A stretch of DNA of 63,869 nt. Origin: Stenotrophomonas chelatiphaga. GTDB taxonomy: Bacteria > Pseudomonadota > Gammaproteobacteria > Xanthomonadales > Xanthomonadaceae. This document shows positions 37,247 through 45,898 of this stretch, one piece after another. The DNA lies in assembly GCF_001431535.1 (NCBI RefSeq), contig NZ_LDJK01000023.1:1-63869 (forward strand). The letters are read 5' to 3'. Within the stretch, counting starts at the first letter, position 1, and each line of letters opens with the position of its first letter. The notes under the pieces were generated by a model. The model ran no database searches and was not told the origin of the DNA. It saw only the letters and a program-made list of their open reading frames with translations. A program made the translations under genes and the position numbers.

Positions 37247-37643
37247 GGACGGGACTCTTTGGGGAATATACGAATCGTATATGTTGCGTATAAGTGGCGC
37301 AACTGGCCCGGAATGCGGCCGATGGTTCGACTGATGTGCTCGCATCGCGACGCTTTTGCAGCTTCGCCCATGTACGTAGACGGCCGTCGCTGCTGCTATG
37401 GGGCTGCTGGCGACGAAGAGCGCCAGCCGGGATTGCCATCCTGACAGGAAGATTTCATTTGCCTCTGTTTTGCCCCTTGGGCACGGCGGAGAATGCACTG
37501 CATCGCGCGCCGGCCATACGGCGGGCGATGTGGGGGATCCCTGATCCGCCGGGCTTTTTTGAAATCTTCTCCGGTATGGCAACCCGCATCGCCCGCCACC
37601 TGACGCCTTGGCGCAGGTGGCCTCAAGCCTTGTGAGGTATGCA
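37247..37643. other. Divergent intergenic region
   Basis: About 400 bases separate the ParD-like/map operon from the plus-strand pair starting at 37644. Apart from the operator at 37266-37292 and a short hairpin near 37539-37551 followed by a T run, I see no gene. The frame from 37034 up to 37582 on the minus strand reads through the operator and is not credible upstream of 37246. Confidence 0.5.
37266..37292 (-). promoter_or_regulatory. Palindromic operator of the ParD-like/map operon
   Basis: ATATACG (37266-37272) and CGTATAT (37276-37282) form a perfect inverted repeat with a 3-base centre. A further CGTATA half-site (37287-37292) is phased 11 bases, one helical turn, from the same motif at 37276. 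Candidate -10 boxes for the minus strand (TATATT, TATACG) lie inside it, so a bound repressor would block transcription. Confidence 0.65.
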
Positions 37644-38060
37644 ATGGAATCGCACTATCCCCTCAGCGCGAAGCGCTTGTACGCCTTGATGGGCGAGCGG
37701 ATGCAGGACTTCCCGCCGCACTTCATCGAACGCCTCGAACGGCGGCTGGAAGCGTTCGAAACCTCGCGCACCAACCAACACCGTGTGACGCACCTGCGGC
37801 TTCTGCCGCGCACGTCGTCCGATTCGCCGCAGGCGGGAGGCGGCTGCCATCCAGAGCTCAAAGGCACCGCGCAGGTCGCCGTGCCTATCCGTACCCTGCA
37901 GGCGCTGGCGTCGATCTTCGAAGTGCTGCATGCGGTGCACCTGAGCCGTCAGGAAATGCAGTCGGACGCAGGATTCGGCATGTTCATGATCGAAGAGCTC
38001 ATCGTCTCCGGACGCGAACTGGTGCGCTCGTCGGCCGATGCGATGTGGAGGCAGGCATGA
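37644..38060 (+). CDS. Unknown 138-residue protein, first gene of an HTH-containing pair
   Basis: ATG 37644 has GAGG 6 bases upstream. The product (MESHYPLSAKRLYALMGERM) has an N-terminal helical region with basic residues (IERLERRLEAFETSRTNQHR), a proline/serine-rich middle and a C-terminal helical half (IRTLQALASIFEVLHAVHLSRQEMQSD). No family is recognised. Its stop overlaps the start of the HTH gene (ATGA), so the two products are probably made together. Confidence 0.6.
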   Translation: MESHYPLSAKRLYALMGERMQDFPPHFIERLERRLEAFETSRTNQHRVTHLRLLPRTSSDSPQAGGGCHPELKGTAQVAVPIRTLQALASIFEVLHAVHLSRQEMQSDAGFGMFMIEELIVSGRELVRSSADAMWRQA

Positions 38061-38359
38061 CGCCCTACGAGTCCGCAAAGGCGCAACTGGAAAACCGGCA
38101 TGCAGCAGAAATGGCCGACTACCTGGACGATCGCCTGCACATGATCCACTACGATGAAACGACCTTCGCGCGATCGCTGTTGCTGGTGTCCGAACTGCAT
38201 GGCATCGGCCACGTGGCGCGCGAATGCGGGCTGAGCGACGATGCCCTGCGACGGCAGCTGGGCGGGTCGCGTCCGTTGTACTTGGACAACGTGCTGGGCG
38301 TGGTGCGCGCGCTGGGCATCCAGTTGCGGGTGCAGCCGATTCAACGCGGCTCCGCCTGA
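38057..38359 (+). CDS. HTH protein resembling HigA-like addiction-module antidotes
   Basis: The 100-residue product has a C-terminal helix-turn-helix: LHGIGHVARECGLSDDALRR (residues 48-66), LYLDNVLGVVRALGIQLRVQP (74-94). That layout matches the chromosomal addiction-module antidote family (HI1420-like). The N-terminal 45 residues are charged and helical. It overlaps the upstream gene by 4 bases. No RelE/HigB-type toxin is recognisable upstream, so calling it an antitoxin is inference. Confidence 0.6.
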   Translation: MTPYESAKAQLENRHAAEMADYLDDRLHMIHYDETTFARSLLLVSELHGIGHVARECGLSDDALRRQLGGSRPLYLDNVLGVVRALGIQLRVQPIQRGSA

Positions 38360-38416
38360 CGACCTGGCCGGGGAGGGCGGGTCGCACTGCCCACCCGTGC
38401 AGAATCCGTGCAGCAG

Positions 38417-38452
38417 GCAAAAAAAAAAGGGCCTGCATTTCTGCAGACCCTT
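38417..38452 (-). terminator. tRNA-Phe terminator
   Basis: On the minus strand, arms AAGGGTCTGCA and TGCAGGCCCTT (one G:T pair) close a GAAA loop and run into about ten T. Confidence 0.85.
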
Positions 38453-38461
38453 CAAAAACAA

Positions 38462-38537
38462 TGGTGGCCGAGGACGGAATCGAACCGCCGACACGGGGAT
38501 TTTCAATCCCCTGCTCTACCAACTGAGCTACTCGGCC
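38462..38537 (-). tRNA. tRNA-Phe (anticodon GAA)
   Basis: A 76-nt cloverleaf with encoded CCA has acceptor GGCCGAG/CTCGGCC, anticodon arm GGGGATTGAAAATCCCC and T-loop GTTCGATTC. It has a strong promoter upstream and a terminator downstream. Confidence 0.96.
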
Positions 38538-38549
38538 ACTTGTTTCGTT

Positions 38550-38567
38550 GGCAGCGATGTCGCTGCC
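38550..38567 (-). other. Perfect hairpin in the tRNA-Phe precursor leader
   Basis: GGCAGCGA and TCGCTGCC pair perfectly around a 2-base centre, between the promoter and the mature tRNA 5' end. It could guide 5' processing. Confidence 0.5.
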
Positions 38568-38577
38568 GAGGAGGCGC

Positions 38578-38606
38578 ATATTACGGAGGTCACGCGGTTT
38601 CGGCAA
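38578..38606 (-). promoter_or_regulatory. tRNA-Phe promoter
   Basis: On the minus strand TTGCCG (-35, 38601-38606) and TAATAT (-10, 38578-38583) are separated by 17 bases. The expected leader is about 34 bases. Confidence 0.7.
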
Positions 38607-38784
38607 GCCTTTTGAACAAAAAACTTCACAATGGTGTCTCCGCACTGCCCATGCGCCCGCAAGTGCTTGATCCTTCGTTGCCGCCAGCGTGCACGGCAAT
38701 GGGACGCTGGTTTTTCAGGGCCCCATGCGCGCTGCGTTGCGCGTACCGTCGAAGGTCACTTCCTTTACCGAACGGATGCAGCGC

Positions 38785-39813
38785 ATGAGCCCCTCGTCCC
38801 TCACCACCGATCGCATTGTCCTCGCATCGCGCCCGCAGGGCGCACCGACCGCGGCTAACTTCCGCCGCGAGCAGGCCGCGTTGCCCGACCTGCAGCCGGG
38901 CCAGGTGCTGCTGCGCAACCGCTATCTGTCACTGGACCCCTATATGCGTGGGCGCATGGAAGAAGGCCCGTCCTATGCTGCGCCGGTGGCCCTGGATGCG
39001 GTGATGGAAGGGCGCACGGTGAGTGAAGTGCTGGCCTCGCGCCATGATGGGCTGGAGCAGGGCGCGCTGGTGGTGGCATCGGGCGGTTGGCAGACCCACG
39101 CGGTGGTGGACGGGGCCGGCATCAGCCGCCGCCTGCAGGCGCACGGACTGCCGCTCAGCACTGCGCTGGGCGTGCATGGCATGCCGGGTTTCACCGCCTA
39201 CGCGGGCCTGCAGGAGATTGGCCGCGTGCAGCCGGGGGAAACGCTGGTGGTGGCCGCGGCCAGTGGTCCGGTAGGCGCCACCGTGCTGCAGCTGGCCAAG
39301 CAGCAGGGTGCGCGTGTGGTTGGCATTGCCGGTGGTCCGGACAAGCGTGCGTACGTGGAAACGCTGGGTGCCGACGTGGCGCTGGACCATCGCGCCGACG
39401 GCTTCGCCGAGCAACTGCGTGCAGCCGCTCCCGGGGGCATCGACGTCTATTTCGAAAACGTCGGCGGCAAGGTCTTCGATGCCGTGCTGCCGCTGCTGAA
39501 TGACTTCGCGCGCGTGCCGGTGTGCGGCACCATCGCCACCTACAACGCGCGGGGTGCGGTGCTGCCGGGGCCGGACCGCCTGCCGGACTTCTTCAGCCAG
39601 GTGCTGCGCCAGCGGCTGACCGTGCGGGGCTTCATACAGACCGATTTCGCCGCGCTGTTTCCCAGCTTCGAGGCAGAGATGGCGCAGTGGCTGCGCGATG
39701 GGCGCATCCAGTACCGCGAAGACATCGTGGACGGTCTGGAGGCGGCGCCGGAGGCGTTCTTCGGCCTGCTGCAGGGACGCAACTTCGGCAAGCTGGTGGT
39801 CAAGCTGGACTGA
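38785..39813 (+). CDS. NADPH-dependent MDR-family oxidoreductase, CurA-like
   Basis: The 342-residue product belongs to the zinc-independent medium-chain reductases that reduce the C=C bond of enones (curcumin reductase CurA, leukotriene B4 dehydrogenase type). It has RNRYLSLDPYMRGRM near the start, the nucleotide-binding Gly motif ASGPVGATVLQLAKQQGARVVG (about residues 155-177), and the late GFIQTDFAALF region. It has no zinc-ligand pattern. ATG 38785 gives MSPSSLTTDRIVLASRPQG; ATG 38776 is an alternative. Confidence 0.88.
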   Translation: MSPSSLTTDRIVLASRPQGAPTAANFRREQAALPDLQPGQVLLRNRYLSLDPYMRGRMEEGPSYAAPVALDAVMEGRTVSEVLASRHDGLEQGALVVASGGWQTHAVVDGAGISRRLQAHGLPLSTALGVHGMPGFTAYAGLQEIGRVQPGETLVVAAASGPVGATVLQLAKQQGARVVGIAGGPDKRAYVETLGADVALDHRADGFAEQLRAAAPGGIDVYFENVGGKVFDAVLPLLNDFARVPVCGTIATYNARGAVLPGPDRLPDFFSQVLRQRLTVRGFIQTDFAALFPSFEAEMAQWLRDGRIQYREDIVDGLEAAPEAFFGLLQGRNFGKLVVKLD

Positions 39814-39963
39814 GCGGTGTTCCCGTGAGGGCCGCCACGGTGCCGCGCGCAGGTGACAGGGCCAACCGGGCTGAACGGGCGGCCGCGGGCTCGTGATCTG
39901 CGCATCACGGCGGCGCCGATAGCGTGGAGTACCACGACACACCACAACGAGCAGGCACGCAGC

Positions 39964-40134
39964 ATGGGTACCGAAAAGAACAGTCAGCAAGACCGCGCCG
40001 GCGTAGAAGAAAGCCAGCAGGACCAGCGACAGGATGATGTGGCCAAGCAGCGTCCCGGCCAGCAGGACGAGCAGATTCGTGATGCGCACTCGAAGAAGCC
40101 GGTGCGCAAGGATGGCAGCGGCGAGCCGGCCTGA
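39964..40134 (+). CDS. Hydrophilic Gln/Asp-rich small protein, 56 residues
   Basis: From ATG 39964 the product (MGTEKNSQQDRAGVEESQQD) has almost no hydrophobic residues. It is rich in Gln, Asp, Glu, Lys and Arg, so it is probably disordered or hydrophilin-like. It ends just before a hairpin terminator shared with tRNA-Ala on the other strand. Function is unknown. Confidence 0.55.
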   Translation: MGTEKNSQQDRAGVEESQQDQRQDDVAKQRPGQQDEQIRDAHSKKPVRKDGSGEPA

Positions 40135-40138
40135 ACGA

Positions 40139-40170
40139 AAAAAGCCCCGGGAGCGATCCCGGGGCTTTCC
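40139..40170. terminator. Bidirectional terminator between the 56-residue gene and tRNA-Ala
   Basis: Perfect 12-base arms AAAGCCCCGGGA (40141-40152) and TCCCGGGGCTTT (40157-40168) close a GCGA loop, with A runs on the left and T runs on the right. It can stop transcription from both sides. Confidence 0.85.
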
Positions 40171-40181
40171 GTTCCAATTCG

Positions 40182-40257
40182 TGGTGGAGCCAAGGAGGAT
40201 CGAACTCCTGACCTCGTCGATGCGAACGACGCGCTCTCCCAGCTGAGCTATGGCCCC
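40182..40257 (-). tRNA. tRNA-Ala (anticodon CGC)
   Basis: A 76-nt cloverleaf with encoded CCA has acceptor GGGGCCA/TGGCTCC. It includes the G3:U70 pair that identifies alanine tRNAs. The anticodon loop TTCGCAT gives CGC. Confidence 0.95.
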
Positions 40258-40269
40258 ACAGTGGACCTG

Positions 40270-40298
40270 AGTCTATCCAACTGCCGGATGCTTGCCAA
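40270..40298 (-). promoter_or_regulatory. tRNA-Ala promoter
   Basis: On the minus strand TTGGCA (40293-40298) and TAGACT (40270-40275) are 17 bases apart, just upstream of the tRNA. Confidence 0.65.
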
Positions 40299-40360
40299 GC
40301 CCGCGCGTGCGGACCGAAAGTGTGACGTCACGTGCCCGTGCAGCCAACGCTGGAAAGCCG

Positions 40361-40624
40361 ATGGAACCTTACCGCCCGATTTCCTGTGACCTGCATGACC
40401 ATCTGGAGATCGCCTGCCTGCGCCGGCTTCGCCTGCAGGTGGAGCTGACCGACGGCACCCAGGTGGAAGGCCGTGCGTTGACCACCGTGAGCACGCCGGC
40501 CAAGGAAGAGTTCCTGCGCCTGGAAAGCGCCGATGGCGTGCGTGACCTGCGGTTGGATCAGCTGCACGCGATCAGGGCGCTCGATGACGAAAGCGGCTTC
40601 GGGCGGGTCGTGCTGTCGGCTTGA
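40361..40624 (+). CDS. rof: Rho-binding antiterminator Rof (YaeO family)
   Basis: Rof binds termination factor Rho and reduces its activity. The 87-residue product (MEPYRPISCDLHDHLEIACL) keeps the family pattern Y.PI.CD..D.LE.AC......L.L.DG and LRLDQ.. near the C-terminus, similar to E. coli YaeO. GGAAAG lies 5 bases before the ATG. The upstream in-frame extension to 40292 is not supported. Confidence 0.85.
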   Translation: MEPYRPISCDLHDHLEIACLRRLRLQVELTDGTQVEGRALTTVSTPAKEEFLRLESADGVRDLRLDQLHAIRALDDESGFGRVVLSA

Positions 40625-40715
40625 TCATGACGCCGTGTAACCGTTTTCAGCTCCTTTATGCGAAAAATCAATCGCTTGGAGGCTGAACGCTGTCGAAAAT
40701 TTGATCGATCCACCC

Positions 40716-40742
40716 TAAAGCGGACCACTTCGGTGCCGTTAA
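40716..40742 (+). promoter_or_regulatory. Sigma-28 (FliA) type promoter of the chemoreceptor gene
   Basis: TAAAGCGG (40716-40723), an 11-base spacer and GCCGTTAA (40735-40742) match the FliA consensus TAAAGTTT-N11-GCCGATAA at 12 of 16 positions, with exact spacing. It lies 48 bases before the start codon. Confidence 0.7.
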
Positions 40743-40790
40743 AAGTGTGACGCCCGACACGCGTTCCCCCTTCCTATCAAGTGCCTCTCG

Positions 40791-43325
40791 ATGACGACTT
40801 CTGCCGCCACCGGTTCCACGCTGTCCATTTCTTCCCGTCTGGCGATCCTGCTTGCGGCCATCACCGCCGCTGCCTTCGTGCTGCTGGCCCTGCTGATCTA
40901 CCGGCAGACCGCCGCCAGTTACCAGACACGCGTGCAGGCCGGGCTGGACACCTCGGCCAGCCTGATGCGGGATTCGGTGGCGCTGTATGACCGCAGCCTG
41001 AGCCAGAGCACCGCCCACATGGCTGAACTGTTCCGCGCCTCGCTGCCGGCCGGCGATGCCGCCGTGGATGCCGCGCGCAGCGTGGAGGTGGCCGGCCAGG
41101 TTGCCCCGCAGCTGATGTTCGGTGGCAGCCCGCTGGCGCTGGATGATGCGGCAGTCGATCGCTTTGCCACCTCCACCGGCGGCGTGGCGACGGTGTTCGT
41201 GCGCGATGGCGATGACTTCGTGCGGGTGGCGACCTCGCTGCGTAATGCCGCCGGTGAGCGCGTGCTGGGCACCAAGCTCGATCGTGCCCACCTGGCGTAT
41301 CCGAAGATCATCGCCGGCGAAGCCTTCAGTGGCCCGGCGCACCTGTTCGGCACGGACTATATGACGCACTACATGCCGCTGAAGGATGCGGCCGGCGCGG
41401 TGGTGGGCATCGCCTTCGTCGGTCAGGACCAGTCCGCTGGCCTGGCCGCGCTGAAGGCCAGCCTGCGTGATTCCACGCTGGGCAAGGATGGCTACTTCAT
41501 GGCCATCGATACGCGGCCCGGCGAGGGCTTTGGCAAGGTGATCGCAGCGCCCGCCGGTGAAGGCGGCAAGATCAGCGAGCGCGTGGTGGCCGAAGACCTG
41601 CCGCTGCTGCAGGCGCTGTTGGAAGGCCGCCAGGCATCGGCCACGCTGCAGGTGCGCAGCGCCGATGGCAAGGACACGCGCGGCTATTTCGTTTCCGCGC
41701 AGGCGCATGCGCCGTGGCGCTGGATGGTGCTGGGCATGGAGCCGGTGTCGGTGCTGCAGGACGTGCTGCGCACGCTGCTGCTGCAGATCGCCGGCATTTC
41801 CGCACTGGCGCTGCTGGCGGTGATCGGCGCGACCGTGCTGGCCATGCGCCGGTTGCTGGCTCGTCCCTTGCAGCAGGCCGAACAGGTGGCACTAGACGTG
41901 GCGGCGGGCAGGCTGGACCGCGAGATCCCGCAGCGTCGCCCGGATGAGGTGGGGCGCCTGCTGTCGTCCATGCGTCAGATGCAGTCGACCCTGCGCGATG
42001 TCACCGCCGCGCAGGATCGCATGGCCCAGCACCACGCCGAAGGCACCATCAGCCACCGCATCGATTCCAGCGCGTTCCAGGGCGCGTTCCGCGGCATGGT
42101 GGAGGGCACCAATGCGCTGGTCGATGCACACGTGCGCACCACGCTGGAGATGGTCGAACTGGTGCAGGAATATGCTGCCGGTGACCTGTCGGCTTCGATG
42201 CCGGAACTGCCGGGCGAGAAGGCCCGGATCAGCGCGTCGGTCAACGGCGTGCGCGCCCGCCTGCAGGCCATCAATGGCGAGATCAAGCGCCTGGTCGCGG
42301 CCGCTGCGGCCGGTGACTTCAGTGCGCGTGGTGACGCCGAAGCGTTCGACAATGATTTCCGGGTCATGGTGGAAGGGCTGAACACCCTGATGACCACGGC
42401 CGACCACAACCTGGCGGCGCTGTCGGACCTGCTGCGCAACCTGGCGCGGGGCGACCTGCGCAGCCGTATCGAAGGTGATTTCCAGGGCGTGTTCGCCGAA
42501 ATGCGCGACGACGCCAACCAGACCGTGTCCAGCCTGGGCACGATCATCGCTGGCATCCAGCGCTCGGCCGATGGCGTGTCGGCGGCGGCGGCGGAAATCG
42601 CCTCGGCCAGCGAAGACCTGTCGCGCCGGACCGAACAGCAGGCGGCCAACCTGGAAGAGTCGGCCGCATCGATGGAAGAAATGACCGCGGCGGTTCGCCA
42701 GAGCGCTGACCACGCGGTGCGTGCGGACAAGCTGGCGGTGCAGGCCACCGGCGTGGCATCGCAGGGCGGTGAGGCAGTGGCCGAGGTAGAGCGCACCATG
42801 CGCCTGATCGAGGCGTCTTCGCGGCGCATCGCCGACATCACCACGGTGATCGATGGCATTGCCTTCCAGACCAACATCCTGGCGCTGAACGCGGCGGTTG
42901 AAGCGGCCCGTGCGGGCGAAGAAGGGCGTGGTTTCGCGGTGGTGGCCAGTGAAGTGCGCACCCTGGCGCAGCGCTCGGCGCAGGCCGCGCGTGAGATCAA
43001 GGGCCTGATCGACGAATCGGTGGAGCAGGTCGGCACCGGCAGTGCGCTGGCGGCGCGGGCCGGCGAGACGATCCAGCAGGTGGTGACCGCGGTCGGAGAA
43101 CTGGGCACGGCGATCGGCGGCATCGCGCTGGCATCGCGCGAGCAGGCCGCCGGCATCGAACTGGTCAACCAGAGCATCGTGCAGATGGACGGGGTCACCC
43201 AGCAGAACGCGGCGCTGGTGGAAGAGACGTCTGCCTCGGCACAGTCGATGACCGCCCAAGCGGCGTCGCTGCGCGAAGCGGCGGCGCGCTTCGTGCTGGC
43301 GCGCGCGGCGGTGGTGGCAGCGTAA
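40791..43325 (+). CDS. Methyl-accepting chemotaxis protein with a periplasmic Cache-type sensor
   Basis: The 844-residue receptor has TM1 (about 15-37), a periplasmic Cache_3/Cache_2-like domain (about 40-325, with [20 protein letters not shown] and [14 protein letters not shown]), TM2 (about 331-352), a HAMP domain, extra HAMP-like linker repeats (about 400-560) and the signalling domain with hairpin tip [19 protein letters not shown] (near residue 690). There is no C-terminal CheR-binding pentapeptide. It should sense a small ligand in the periplasm and control CheA. The sigma-28 promoter upstream places it in the flagellar regulon. The ligand is unknown. Confidence 0.93.
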   Translation: MTTSAATGSTLSISSRLAILLAAITAAAFVLLALLIYRQTAASYQTRVQAGLDTSASLMRDSVALYDRSLSQSTAHMAELFRASLPAGDAAVDAARSVEVAGQVAPQLMFGGSPLALDDAAVDRFATSTGGVATVFVRDGDDFVRVATSLRNAAGERVLGTKLDRAHLAYPKIIAGEAFSGPAHLFGTDYMTHYMPLKDAAGAVVGIAFVGQDQSAGLAALKASLRDSTLGKDGYFMAIDTRPGEGFGKVIAAPAGEGGKISERVVAEDLPLLQALLEGRQASATLQVRSADGKDTRGYFVSAQAHAPWRWMVLGMEPVSVLQDVLRTLLLQIAGISALALLAVIGATVLAMRRLLARPLQQAEQVALDVAAGRLDREIPQRRPDEVGRLLSSMRQMQSTLRDVTAAQDRMAQHHAEGTISHRIDSSAFQGAFRGMVEGTNALVDAHVRTTLEMVELVQEYAAGDLSASMPELPGEKARISASVNGVRARLQAINGEIKRLVAAAAAGDFSARGDAEAFDNDFRVMVEGLNTLMTTADHNLAALSDLLRNLARGDLRSRIEGDFQGVFAEMRDDANQTVSSLGTIIAGIQRSADGVSAAAAEIASASEDLSRRTEQQAANLEESAASMEEMTAAVRQSADHAVRADKLAVQATGVASQGGEAVAEVERTMRLIEASSRRIADITTVIDGIAFQTNILALNAAVEAARAGEEGRGFAVVASEVRTLAQRSAQAAREIKGLIDESVEQVGTGSALAARAGETIQQVVTAVGELGTAIGGIALASREQAAGIELVNQSIVQMDGVTQQNAALVEETSASAQSMTAQAASLREAAARFVLARAAVVAA

Positions 43326-43455
43326 GGTCGGCGGCAAGGGGGAGCGGCTGCCACGGGATTGCAACGTGGCCGCCATACTGTGCGCCTGCGCGCTTTGATT
43401 TCCTGATCCGCCCGGCTCGCGCAGGCCGCACGGACGCTCCCGCGAGTCCCCGTAC

Positions 43456-45756
43456 ATGCATCTGAACCACCGAATCTTCCGTCGTCATCCGTTGGCGCTG
43501 GCATGCGCCGCGTTGTCCATGGGTCTGGTCGCACCGGCCTTCGCGCAGCAGGCTGCCACGCCGGCCAGCGCCACCGCGCTGGATGCCATCACCGTGACCG
43601 CCGAACGCCGCGAGCAGAATCTGCAGGACGTGCCGGTGTCGGTCGGCGTGGTGCAGGGCGAGCAGCTGCGCGACTACACCGCCGGCGGCGATGACACGCT
43701 GCTGGCACTGTCCGGGCGGGTGCCGGGCTTCTATGCCGAGACCACCACCGGGCGCATCTTCCCGCGCTTCTACATCCGTGGCCTGGGCAACATCGATTTC
43801 TATCTGGGTGCCTCGCAGCCGGTGTCCATCATCCAGGACGACGTGGTGCTGGAACACGTGGTGCTGAAGTCCAACCCGGTCTACGACGTGGACCAGATCG
43901 AAGTGCTGCGTGGCCCGCAGGGCACGCTGTTCGGGCGCAACACCACCGCCGGCATCGTCAAGTTCGACAGCATCAAGCCGAGCCAGGAGGCCAGCGGCCG
44001 GGTCAATGCCAGCTACGGAACCCACAACAGCGTCGCCGTGGATGCCGGCCTGGGCGGCCCGATCAACGAGGTCGCCGCGTTCCGCGTGTCGGCGCTGTAC
44101 CAGCACCGCGATGATTACGTGGACAACACCTATGCCGGTCCCAGTGCCGATGGCACGATGGCGCCGCGCAAGGATGCCATGGGCGGCTTCGACGACCGCA
44201 ATGTGCGCGCCCAGCTGCTGCTGACCCCCACCGACAACTTCTCCGTGCTGGCGTCCGCGCATGCGCGGGACTACGAAGGCACCTCCACGCTGTTCCTGCG
44301 TGGTGGCATGGTCAAGGGCTCCAACCAGCCGATCGCCGCGCGCGACCGCGTGGCCTACGACGAGGCCGCCAACAACCCGCAGGCCTACAAGACCTATGGT
44401 GGCTCGCTCAAGGCGACCTACGATTTCGGCGCGGTGGAACTGACCTCGATCACCGCCTACGAAACCACGTCCGGCTACAGCCGCGGTGACACCGACGGCG
44501 GCGCGGCGGCCAACTTCCCTGTCAACGGCGTGGCCAATGGTTTCGGCCAGTCGATGGGCCAGGTGCGCGACCTCGACCAGTGGACCCAGGAAGTCCGTCT
44601 GGCCAGCGTGGGCGATGATCGCCTGAGCTGGCAGGCAGGCCTGTTCTACTTCGACGGCCGTGACATCACGGACTTCTACCAGCGCGGCTGGTTCCTGCAG
44701 GGTGCTGCGCGCAATCCCAACAACTGGGTGCGCCTGCGCAATACCAATACCTCCGTTGCCGGCTTCGGCCAGCTGAGCTACAAGGCCACCGACCAGCTGA
44801 CGCTCACCGCGGGCCTGCGCCAGACCCGCGATGAGAAGCGCACGCGCCTGCTGAAGACCGCCGACACCGCGGCCGGTGCGGTGACCTATCGCGGCCGCAC
44901 GGATGTGGAAATGAGCGACACCACGCCGAGCTGGGACCTGAGCGCGATGTACCAGATCAACGACCAGGTGGGCGTGTACGCCAAGGTCGCGCGCGGCTTC
45001 CGCGGACCGACCATCCAGGGCCGCTCGGCGGTGTTCAACTCGGACTTCACCACCGCCGATTCGGAGACCATCCTGTCGTGGGAAGCCGGCGTCAAAAGCA
45101 CGCTGTGGGACAACCGCCTGCGCCTGAACGCGACCGCCTTCACCTACCAGGTCAACGACATCCAGCTCAACGGCAATGATTCCGATGGCAATGGCGTGTT
45201 GTTCAACGCGGACAAGGCGCGTGCCTACGGCCTGGAAGCGGACATGGAACTGCGTCCGATTCCGAACCTGACCCTGAGTGCGGGCGTCAGCCTGTTGCAC
45301 AGCGAGATCCAGGATGACCGGGTGTACGCCCAGGTGTGTGCGCTGAACGGCGTGGTGGTGTGTACCGTGAACGACCCGACCATCAAGGTCGGTGCCAATA
45401 CCTTCGCGCAGATCAACGGCAACCCGCTGCCGAACGCGCCGAAGTACGGCATCAACCTGGCGGCCCGCTACGATTTCCCGGTCAGCGATGCAGCCACCGT
45501 GTTCGTGTCCACCGACTGGAACAAGCAGGGCTATACCAGCTTCGTGCTGTACGACACGGCCGAGTTCAATTCCAAGGGCGATTTCGAAGGCGGCCTGAAG
45601 CTGGGCTACTCCGGCGGCTACGGCGCCTACGAAGTGGCGCTGTTCGCGCGCAACATCACCAACGAGAAGAACCTCAAGGGCGTGATCGAGAACTACATGG
45701 CGGCGGTGTACAACGAGCCGCGCACCGTGGGTGTTTCGGTGAACGTGAACTGGTGA
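43456..45756 (+). CDS. TonB-dependent outer-membrane receptor
   Basis: The 766-residue product has a signal peptide (cleavage near residue 30, after AFA) and a TonB-box region (DAITVTAERREQ). The plug domain includes IRGLGNIDFY and VDQIEVLRGPQGTLFGRNTTAGIV, and a 22-strand barrel ends in the terminal motif VGVSVNVNW. It imports a large ligand by TonB energy. The sequence is of the FecA/CirA-like type often annotated as a siderophore or carbohydrate receptor. No iron-uptake partner gene lies next to it, so the ligand is unassigned. Confidence 0.92.
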   Translation: MHLNHRIFRRHPLALACAALSMGLVAPAFAQQAATPASATALDAITVTAERREQNLQDVPVSVGVVQGEQLRDYTAGGDDTLLALSGRVPGFYAETTTGRIFPRFYIRGLGNIDFYLGASQPVSIIQDDVVLEHVVLKSNPVYDVDQIEVLRGPQGTLFGRNTTAGIVKFDSIKPSQEASGRVNASYGTHNSVAVDAGLGGPINEVAAFRVSALYQHRDDYVDNTYAGPSADGTMAPRKDAMGGFDDRNVRAQLLLTPTDNFSVLASAHARDYEGTSTLFLRGGMVKGSNQPIAARDRVAYDEAANNPQAYKTYGGSLKATYDFGAVELTSITAYETTSGYSRGDTDGGAAANFPVNGVANGFGQSMGQVRDLDQWTQEVRLASVGDDRLSWQAGLFYFDGRDITDFYQRGWFLQGAARNPNNWVRLRNTNTSVAGFGQLSYKATDQLTLTAGLRQTRDEKRTRLLKTADTAAGAVTYRGRTDVEMSDTTPSWDLSAMYQINDQVGVYAKVARGFRGPTIQGRSAVFNSDFTTADSETILSWEAGVKSTLWDNRLRLNATAFTYQVNDIQLNGNDSDGNGVLFNADKARAYGLEADMELRPIPNLTLSAGVSLLHSEIQDDRVYAQVCALNGVVVCTVNDPTIKVGANTFAQINGNPLPNAPKYGINLAARYDFPVSDAATVFVSTDWNKQGYTSFVLYDTAEFNSKGDFEGGLKLGYSGGYGAYEVALFARNITNEKNLKGVIENYMAAVYNEPRTVGVSVNVNW

Positions 45757-45776
45757 CGCGGCACCGGCAATGAGGT

Positions 45777-45885
45777 TGACGGCCAGCGGCCGTCACTACC
45801 TGGGGCTCGTTGCCCGGTAGTGACGGCCGCTGGCCGTCATCCAGCAGATGCGTGGCCACCCGGTAGTGACGGCCGCTGGCCGTCA
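45777..45885. repeat. Three SMAG/REP units in a convergent gap
   Basis: One inverted unit (45777-45799) is followed by two plus-strand units (45817-45839 and 45863-45885), each with an 8-base-arm palindrome and a GTAG head. They lie between the convergent TonB-receptor and rnd genes. Confidence 0.9.
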
Positions 45886-45898
45886 TCCGGCAAAGCGG

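Noticed and set aside
37539..37562. Hairpin GGATC-CCT-GATCC followed by a T run, a possible terminator or riboswitch
   Set aside because: The stem is only 5 bases and the T run is separated from it. No riboswitch consensus was recognised.
37247..37582. N-terminal extension of the ParD-like protein
   Set aside because: It would translate through the palindromic operator and candidate promoter. The RHH domain begins at Met 37246.
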